From NCBI GenBank assembly GCA_022393335.1, contig JAJEKB010021353.1, positions 174,916 through 238,915 of the forward strand: a DNA stretch of 64,000 nucleotides, written 5' to 3'. A program made the position numbers and the translations under genes. Shown piece by piece: positions 56,123 to 64,000 of the stretch (within the stretch, counting starts at the first letter, position 1; the number at the start of each line of letters is the position of its first letter). Source of the DNA: Macrotrachela quadricornifera. Lineage: Eukaryota; Rotifera; Eurotatoria; Philodinida; Philodinidae. The notes below the pieces were generated by a model. The model had not been told where the DNA came from and did no database searches. It saw only the letters and a list, made by a program, of their open reading frames with translations.

Positions 56123-58239
56123 CAGGGGCGGCAGAGGCCTTATGCTTGGGGAGACTCAGATATTTGAAAAATTTTTACAGATCTCATTCTGGCTTTACTT
56201 TTCGGCAGTAATAACTATTTGAGCAAGTATTACTTGTTTTTTAGGAAAAGCGTATGCTAAGTTCGACGTTAGACGACCAACACTTATAACTGTATTAATT
56301 TCGACACATCTTCACATATTACTACTAGCGATTTTTTGACGAAGAGGATAGTCAACGCGTTGAACACATCGATAGTGCTCAGCATATTTTTATCTATCAC
56401 TAAAACTTTTATTATCATCCTCACTTCATTGTTTTAAGATTTTGAACTGATAATCAGTAATCTTTGCTTTGTGTTTTATGGGAAGGACATTGTAACGAGT
56501 TCCGTTTTCTGTTACTTTTTCACAATAATTCGAATATTCTTCTTCTTATTATTATTATTAAATATATATACTTAGAACAATTTCATTTACATACGTTTCG
56601 AAAGCATCAGCTTTCTTCAATGTGTTGAATTCAAAACAGAACAATAAAATTACAAGTGCACAATTTTGTATGTACATGTCCTTTTTTTTTATCTTTTCTT
56701 ACAGTACTAATGCAGAAGATGAACTATAACTTTTCTCGTTGAATTGACCGTCTTGTTTCTTCATTCATCACATGATTGTAGGAAAAGATAAAGGAAAAAA
56801 AAGACCAAGTATATACACATATGTCACAGGCAAAATTGAACTTTTAGGCAAAATTAAACTTGGGAAAAATTTGTTTTTAATGAGGCGCGAAACCACGAAA
56901 TGATTTGTATATTGATAAATATGATTTTTGTAACAAACATTTTGAGTGCATCAACATCGTAAAACGATATTGGAAAACATTTTTATAAATAAGCAGTCAT
57001 TCATTGTTTCAGTTGAACCAGTGCCTCTTGCTAAGTAAAAAGTTGAACTTTACCTTACGGTTCTGTTCACTTTTCGCTTTTTTGGTCGGTGAACAGATTT
57101 CAGTTGAGATCACTGATGAACTCTACATTATCCTAGGCTTCAATAGATTTTAATAGAGGGTACTGATGATCTCTACGTTCGAAATAATTGTACATTTTCT
57201 ACGTTTTTCTACTCTCTGCTCTATATATATTATAGATACTCAGTAATAATAATTAGTTTGAAACAGATTAAAAGCACTTCACAATCTCAGCTTGTCTTGC
57301 AACCACTTGCTCTAAAAAAAATTTTAGGAATAAGGTTATCATAGAAACTGTTGTGAAACAGACGATAAGAATAAATTTAAAAAGTTAATCAATAAGTCCT
57401 TTCTTCTTTTTTTGGTCGGAAGAGTAATTTCTTTATATGTAAGTAAGATGAATGTGTTTCGATCAGACAACCAAAACTATCAATATTTCCTTTAGAACAA
57501 ACACAATCGCAATCTTAAAAAAGTCTTTTACTTTTTTTTGGTCAAGACAGAAAACTATAGATTCTTAAATTAAAAAAGATGCTATCAAATAAACTCGCGC
57601 ACTCTACAACTTCTTAAGATAGATTATATTTGAATAAGAGAACATTAGCGAATTCTATGTCTTCCTAAACTAGATTAGATTTCAATAGAACAATACTGGC
57701 GAACTCTACATCTTCCTAAAATTTATTCAACTTTGTATAGACTATACTACTAAACTCTACATTTTCTCAATATCTAATCGATATGAATACTAAACATTGA
57801 CGAACTCTACAACCTCCTATAGTTTAACTGAAATCAATATACACCGTTAGCGAACTCGAAATTTCAATATGAAGAGTGCATTATGATACAAAATAAAATA
57901 AAATTTTGAATCTATGAATAATCGAGATATTTTATTTTTTTTTTAATGAAATGAAAGTTAAAACACTTGGTTTAATTTTGCTTAAAAGCTCAACTTTGAC
58001 TGACACATATATATGACTTTTTTGTTTTCTTTAGTCAAGGTTTAAGTCTTTTTGCTGATGTTGATGATTAATTAATAAATTTTGCTAGTGCAATAGAACT
58101 TTTGATCATTTTCCAAACACGTAAATGGGTGGACGCAGTAATATGTCTTTAGAAGTTGTGATGAGCAATGGAAAATCTCTCTATCTCTTTAAATATTGTT
58201 TTTACATTTTTGTTCGGAAAAATTTTTGAGCCTCCCCTG
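56123..58239. mobile_element. 2.1-kb non-autonomous hAT-type element
   Basis: The left end CAGGGGCGGC and the right end, on the other strand, CAGGGGAGGC are terminal repeats. The perfect 8-bp duplication ATTCGTAT stands at 56115-56122 and 58240-58247. No transposase frame is inside. The interior carries a second inverted-repeat pair (56796-56864 and 57965-58035, sharing GGCAAAATTAAAC-like words) and an array of 51-bp repeats, so at least one further element is nested within. Confidence 0.85.
57115..57865. repeat. 51-bp degenerate tandem repeat, interrupted
   Basis: Units begin with GCGAACTCTACA or variants at 57597, 57648, 57699, 57750, 57801 and 57850. Two more units of the same type lie at 57115 and 57165. 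The gap between the groups (57200-57590) is unrelated AT-rich DNA. The array lies within the inner inverted repeats of the 56123-58239 element. Confidence 0.7.
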
Positions 58240-58247
58240 ATTCGTAT

Positions 58248-60336
58248 GTAATACGTTATGTTTATGAGTGAACACAACAGACATTATAGCCTTCGTCAAA
58301 AAAAAATCGAAATATATATATTTCACAACAATTAAAAACTAAGTGCTGCATATTATAGAAGGATAATGGATGTATACGAAAATATTTTGGGGCAATCCTA
58401 AAGTAGTGAGAGTGATATCGTATTTTCCTATACACCGCAATTGGAAATTTTTCTTTTTTTTTTGTGAGTGGATAGAGCATCTTTTGTTCCATCGTTTCTA
58501 TGTTATGAAGATCACTATCCAATTGGTCTTATAATAATAAAAATTCGATAAAAACTGTTTTTTGTTGAAAATCAGCTGAGAACATTGAGATCAGTATGGG
58601 TATGAAATGTAAAACGCGACACTTTCATATTTCATTTTATCATCACTTAATGCGTTGTAACACTTTTACTATACATGTATTTTACATGCAATGGTCTGGA
58701 GTATTTACAGCCACATTCTGTCACAGTACAATATAAAGTCAAATATTTTATTTTTTGTTCTTCAAGAGCGTGAAAAAGTACAGGTTCTGCGATGGTCGCT
58801 TTTTTGAATGAAGCTTTGTTATTATTATATTAATAAATGCGAAAAATTCGGATTTAAATCCGAATGTTATGTGTACTTCTAAAAATAAAAATAAGTGACG
58901 ACAAATTGATTTTGATCGACATTCTCGAAAAACTATCTATCTTGAGTCTATGATCACCATTTTCACCTTATCTCGTTTACGGATTGGCCATTTGAGCTCT
59001 GTAACATCTCATTTAGACAGAAAACAGTTTAGTCTGCAAATTCATTCTACTCAAATGAGGAAGTTATTAGGTAAAAGAAGTGCTAGAAGTCAAACCTGAG
59101 GATATCCGAAGAAATCTTACACTCTGGGAGATGGAATTTTGGGTTTTTCTCACCTGTTGCAAGATATTCTACCCTTATTTTTCTACATGACAAAGATCTC
59201 ATCAAGACACATCTTCTCTCACTAAATTATAAAAATAAAAAAACCTAGGCAGCCAATTTAGTATGAACAACATTGCAGGCTACCCTATCTAGTGATCATT
59301 CACTCAACTCCCAAAGTGATTGAAAATATTTAGAAACCACAAAAATCGAATTCAGATTCGTGATATGCTTAGAAAATTGGGTAGGAGGAGTTATTGCATA
59401 ATGGATTTGGGCTTCTATCTAACGAGATTATGATCATAGATAATCTCATGGATCTATCAGTGATATATGATAGATAGAGGTATCAGTATTTTCACAATAA
59501 TATGCCAATGTATGTAGCTATTGAGTTTGGATTTTGTTCCATTTTATAACTCTTTTTATTAGCGATAAAACCATGCATCTAGAACAGTCCAAAACCGCTA
59601 GTCACCCGAAACATATTTAGTCACATTGCTCTCAGAAAGCAGATTTTGTGCATTTTGGGCCCCTGTTTAGGCAACTTTCACTTAAAAATCACGCTTTCAT
59701 TCAAAACCAATATCATATTCTTTATCATCGTTAAAAACTGACTCGATTTATATATATTGTGAATAATTTGGCGAAAAAGATTTTTTGGAAAAAAACCCTG
59801 TGCCCTGCCCCCCTCCTCCCCCCCTTAGGGGTGGTCTGGCCAATATTGACAATTTTTTTGATAACTCAGTCATTTCTTGTCACGTCTTTCTCATCTTCGA
59901 ACTCGACTGAGATATTGATGAAACGATTCTGTGCACAAAATTTCAGCTCAATCAAATGTAATTGTGAAGAGTTATCGTGCAAACGGACACACTGGCCGAT
60001 TTTAGAGTGTATGAACTTTTTCAGTACACAAAAAGCATTTTTATAATTAGAGCACCATTTTTTTTTTAGTTTTTCCGAGGTTTTTGAATGAATGAACTTA
60101 TTAAACCTTTTCTTTTTTTGATAGGTAAGAATTTAAAGAAAAGGAATATCATAGACCCTGCATCTTGAGATGCTTGTGAAGAACAACAAAAAACAATTTA
60201 TATATTGAATAAAGACTCACGGAGAAATCTTGCGGACACAATAAACAATTTTTGACCCTTGTTGGGTTTATATCTTTGTCAAGCGTCAGTAGATCGTGCT
60301 GAAAATTTTACCGCCCTCTCCTTACTTTAGCTTCAA
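58248..60336. other. AT-rich region without supported genes
   Basis: Open frames are short or start outside any coding context. The 59759-60046 frame covers a C-rich tract and shows no motif. A small palindrome (ATTCGGATTTAAATCCGAAT) lies near 58847. Confidence 0.4.
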
Positions 60337-61030
60337 TCAGAGCTGCAGGTGTGGTCTGGTGCCTGGCAGGCCAGGCCAGGCTAAAATTCTTGGCCTGATT
60401 GAGAAACGAATTTAATTTTTTTTCATGAATTATGAAAAATTTCAATAATTTGGGACTTTCTTTTATGAAAAATATCTGCGACGCTTGCCTCTTTGTTTTA
60501 ACTTTCGTATTTGTACTTCGTTCAAGCGTTTGACAAGGCTTCACGTAACTCTAAATGTCCCCAGTGTGCATGATCAACTTGCATAAGAAATTTAAAAAGA
60601 TCATGAGCATGTGCGCCAAAATAGTATGATAACTTTTCGCGATAGATCGCAACGTTTTCCCTTGAATAATGCTTTGTGTGGAAGAAAATCGTCGGTTTCA
60701 ATAGTAGTCTTACATAAAAGTTTTCTCATTATCCACAGGTGAACAAAGATTTCAAGATGTGTTCATGGTGTTCGACTAATATTACTATTTTGTGTAAACA
60801 CTTGTCTTCTATTATCATCACGAAAATGTTAAATGATTAGAAATGAAATTGTGCATCAATCTTAACTTGTAGAATTCAATCGATTTGAAAAATTACAAAT
60901 ATCAGGTGGCCTGGAGCAGGTGCCTGATGGCCTGCCAGATCAGGCCAGGCCAGGCTATGAAAACAAACAGTCCATCTTGGTCCGACCCACAGGCCAGGTC
61001 AGGCTGGAAAAAAGTGGCCTGTTGACAATT
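60337..61030. repeat. GGCCAGGCCAGGCT-rich repeat block
   Basis: Two direct copies of GCAGGTG...GGCCAGGCCAGGCT lie at 60348-60382 and 60918-60957, with further CAGGCCAGGTCAGGCT near 60990. The left copy follows CAGAGCTGCAGG, a hAT-like end. The pattern resembles subterminal hAT motifs, but no matching right end or target duplication was found. Confidence 0.45.
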
Positions 61031-61514
61031 CTGGCTCCAATACATGCTCCAAATTTCAGTCAATTTGAACGTACCCAGGCTGAGAACCATTTTTGAGAGG
61101 GTGTAATCTGAAATGGTACCGGGGATGGACAACTCAGGCTTCGAAATGGTCGCGCCAAAAACAGAAGTGGAGCGAACGCTAGTATTAATTTTGCGGTTGG
61201 ATTGAAGTCAGAGCGGAGCGACTAAACGGTTATCTCGAGCTCGAGCTAAGCTGAGACGCGAAAATGGCAAAAGAATATTATGAATTGTAATTTTCTGCTT
61301 TTTTTTGTATCTTTCATAAAGAAAATTCTGTGCCGTTATTTAGCACAAAGGTAGTTTATAAAGGGCTCAAAACATCTAAAATTCTCTAATAAAATAACAA
61401 CTTATTTTTATTGTGGCGGAACTAGACCACAGCGATTAACTGAGTGTGACACCAGAACTGAACTAGAGTAAGAAAAGACCGAAGCTGCCCATCTCTGAAG
61501 GAGCAAAGGAGAGA

Positions 61515-61830
61515 ATGCTGACACTCAGCACCTTGTCACATCAGCACCTACTCGGCACCGTTGACACCTGATAAACACCTAGCTAGCCCTCACAGGCCAT
61601 TTTACTATGAGCACCTTCGACACCTTCATCACCTTTAACGACTTCCCCACTATTTTAACTGCTTTTCTCAATACCTTGTGGTGAAATTTAAAGAACAGAA
61701 TAAAGAAGTCGTATTTTACTAGAAGATACTGAGAAAAAAAAACTTCAAATAGTGGAAAAGTCGTTGAAAGTACCGAATTGATGCCGAGCAAGTGCTGAGA
61801 TGTCAGAATGTTGGGTGAGAAAACTTACCC
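61515..61830. repeat. Inverted repeat with CAGCACC words
   Basis: CACTCAGCACCTTGTCACAT and AACGACTTCCCCACTATTTT recur as imperfect inverted copies at 61745-61825 (AATAGTGGAAAAGTCGTTGA, AAGTGCTGAGATGTC). No frame; probably a decayed foldback element. Confidence 0.55.
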
Positions 61831-64000
61831 CTCTGGTTGGAATACCTCAAAAGTGTTCCGTAGCGAAGAAACATCGGCAATTATTAAATCGTTTTTGATT
61901 TTGAACTTTGTGCATAAAATAGATTCTAATGATGTATGAAAAACTTCGGAAGAATAAATCCCAATTCTACCTTCTGCCTAAATTGGAGATTTTTTACTGA
62001 AGTTTTAGCTTATGAGATAGTATAAATGTGTGAACAATCTTTTCAATCAAAATATTTCATAAAGGAAATGATTTTTTCAGATGAAACTTTCAGGGTAGAA
62101 TGTTAATAGATTCTGTTTGTTTAATAATAATTGTCGAAGTCGATGATGCATTTTATCAATAATGATAATAGAAAATATTAAATAACGAAATGCTCATAGA
62201 TATAAAAAGAATAATCGAATATCTTCTTGAATTCAAACTGAACACTAAAGTATTTTATAATCAATTGGTAGTCGATCATTAAAAATATTTCAAAGTATAC
62301 AATATATATCTATATGAAAATTATTTTCAAATGTTATTTTATCTAATTGTTTTTTTCTATTGAATATTAATATACTAAGAAATTGTTGATTTTCACTGTT
62401 GTTTCTACTTTTTGTTAATAATTATTTTAAAAAATGAGATAATAATAATATACTTTTATCATCAGATGTACCATAGTCTATTCGAGATTTTTCATATATA
62501 AACGAGTAAGATTATTTTCGATTAAATTACAATTATTGATTATTGATTATTATTATTAATGTTTATATATAATAAATTATTTTTATTATATTTCACCGTT
62601 TTACTGCGATTCGATTGACACAAAAAATCAAATTTCTAAATACGTTTTATTAGAAAAAAATATACTACGAAATGTAGCTTGAAACGCTCTACAACCTCAA
62701 TGTAACACCTATTTCAATTGTGTACTTATTGTTTTCAAGAAAACACAAAATTGTCTGTGACCATTTTTTGAGGTTGATTCGAGATTTTTATACAACTGGC
62801 ATAAGTTTTACAATGTAGATTGTAGAGTTCTTCACGCTGCATCTTGTCATGCATTTTATTTTTCCTTATGAAACCATATTAGGTAATAAAAGTTTTAAAA
62901 ACAAATAAAATTTCACATTCGTATACGAAAATATGATCGTTTTGCAACCTTGAAAATTAGTCATACAGAGTTTTACTTTCTTTGAAAAGAAAAATTCTAT
63001 AATTAAAATTAGCCTTACTATGTATATGTAAATTGTCTTCTCTTTTCCGCTGCATCTTATTAGATATGCTGTTCTTTAATAAAACGCATTTAGAGATTAA
63101 GATATAAAATAGAAAATGTCGCCCACGGGTAGATGACATCTCGATGGAAGGGTTAAGATGTTTATATTATTAATAAAATAACCATAATGACAATTTGATG
63201 TATTTAAAAATAAATTTAATTGTCGACTTTGACGTTAATAATTTTCGAAATATCTTACTTATATATCATAAATTGTTTCTAAGTTACGACAAATTAATTT
63301 CAAATCATCGATTCGGTCAGTTTCGAATAACTTGTTTAAGTTGTTGTTCATGGTTATCTTGATTATTTTTTGTTAAATTGGGTTATGTATTTTGTTAATT
63401 TTACCTTGAAATAAGATATAAATAAGATGATATTGACCGTTGATGGAATATCATACCAAATAGATGATACATTTAAGAATTTTCATATTTTAATTAGTAA
63501 TTTAGATGACCAATCAACTTAAGTTTAATAAGAATTAAATAAATATTTTCCAATTGTTTCTAATCATTCTAGCCGTTTACTTAAAGGTCTTCCTCACAAT
63601 AGATTTTCTACTTAAAAGAGTCGGTTTGAGCTGAGATTTTCAGGTATGAGTAGCTCTATTGATAAGCGCTTCAAGTAAAATTTTCTAATTTCTAGGATAA
63701 CTATTATCGCTTGACTGTGATTAAAGATACACAGCTCGGATTGGTTTAAAACTAAAGTTAATCTCTGTGGCCAACTTTTATTCAAACAGAATTTTTAAAT
63801 TCGTTTCCATTCGTTTTTTATGAACATTTTAGTAGACATGACATGTTCACAAAGCACAAAAGTGATGAGACTGCAATAGTAAATTTCACTTTTCTCAGAC
63901 CATGAGTTAATTATAAAAATCCGTTCGGACAAAAACTGAGTCTTATCTAAACCTTCAAAACGAAAAAAAAATATTGGGAATAACTTGAACCGTATGAAAG
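61831..64000. other. AT-rich region, few features
   Basis: A decayed inverted pair (CGCTCTACAAC near 62694 and TTGTAGAGTTCTTCACGCTG near 62821) resembles the foldback family at 4812 and 9839. Nothing else was recognised to the window end. Confidence 0.4.

Noticed and set aside
57105..57180. CTGATGA words as further hammerhead cores
   Set aside because: No CGAAA half or stem II partner follows; they belong to the 51-bp tandem repeat.
59759..60046. 95-codon frame over a C-rich tract
   Set aside because: Starts on a non-ATG codon in AT-rich DNA and has no recognisable feature.
1..64000. tRNA and rRNA genes
   Set aside because: No T-loop plus acceptor-stem pattern or rRNA core sequence was seen by eye on either strand; a tRNAscan run would be needed to exclude them.

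Overview
The window looks like a bdelloid rotifer chromosome. Four things point there: a Penelope-like reverse transcriptase of the endonuclease-lacking Athena type, with hammerhead ribozymes beside telomere-like repeats (the Terminon arrangement described from bdelloids); a multi-exon F-box gene; a long LDLR-A/EGF seven-helix receptor gene; and short AT-rich introns with GTAAGT donors. No database search was possible, so family names rest on motifs read by eye. The species is not identified.

Layout. 1-9290: a five-exon F-box gene (1850-8185), broken only by one TAA, with large introns full of inverted-repeat elements; behind it a small tandem hammerhead-ribozyme unit that resembles a retrozyme (8593-8954). 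9291-16376: an inverted-repeat element, an intact four-exon DDE transposase (10859-12153) and a Jockey-like non-LTR retrotransposon whose RT is cut by one TGA. 18812-22291: an apparently complete hAT transposon with an intact four-exon transposase. 22719-30397: a plus-strand Athena/Terminon unit, made of a small upstream gene, a seven-exon RT with two TGG-to-TGA stops, two small two-exon genes, an A+C-rich tail, four or five hammerhead cores and a short CCCTCA scar. 30397-31215: a 118-bp tandem array with an artefactual assembly gap. 32853-35361: two non-autonomous hAT elements sitting in further ribozyme remnants.

35374-44046 is visibly richer in G+C and reads like host DNA. It holds a membrane-anchored RNase H-like protein with ten 10-residue repeats and a ~1,730-residue LDLR-A/EGF/7TM receptor. 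Directly after the receptor, at 44221, come TGAGGG repeats and minus-strand hammerheads. The same pairing recurs at 44362 and 47726, and a TGAGGG tract without ribozyme at 47826. The host block is therefore flanked by ribozyme/telomere-repeat scars that face outward on both sides, as if a chromosome fragment had been capped at both ends by Terminons and then rejoined.

47851-51414 is a near-perfect palindrome carrying two identical copies of a 381-codon frame of unknown function. 51415-64000 is AT-rich and mostly without genes. It holds a 2.1-kb hAT-type element with a perfect 8-bp target duplication (56123-58239) and several decayed repeats.

How the parts work together: most coding capacity belongs to mobile elements of at least four classes (Athena PLE, Jockey-like LINE, hAT, IS5/Harbinger-like). 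Only the F-box gene, the RNase H-like gene and the receptor are candidate host genes. All five suspicious in-frame stops can be explained by single C:G-to-T:A transitions.
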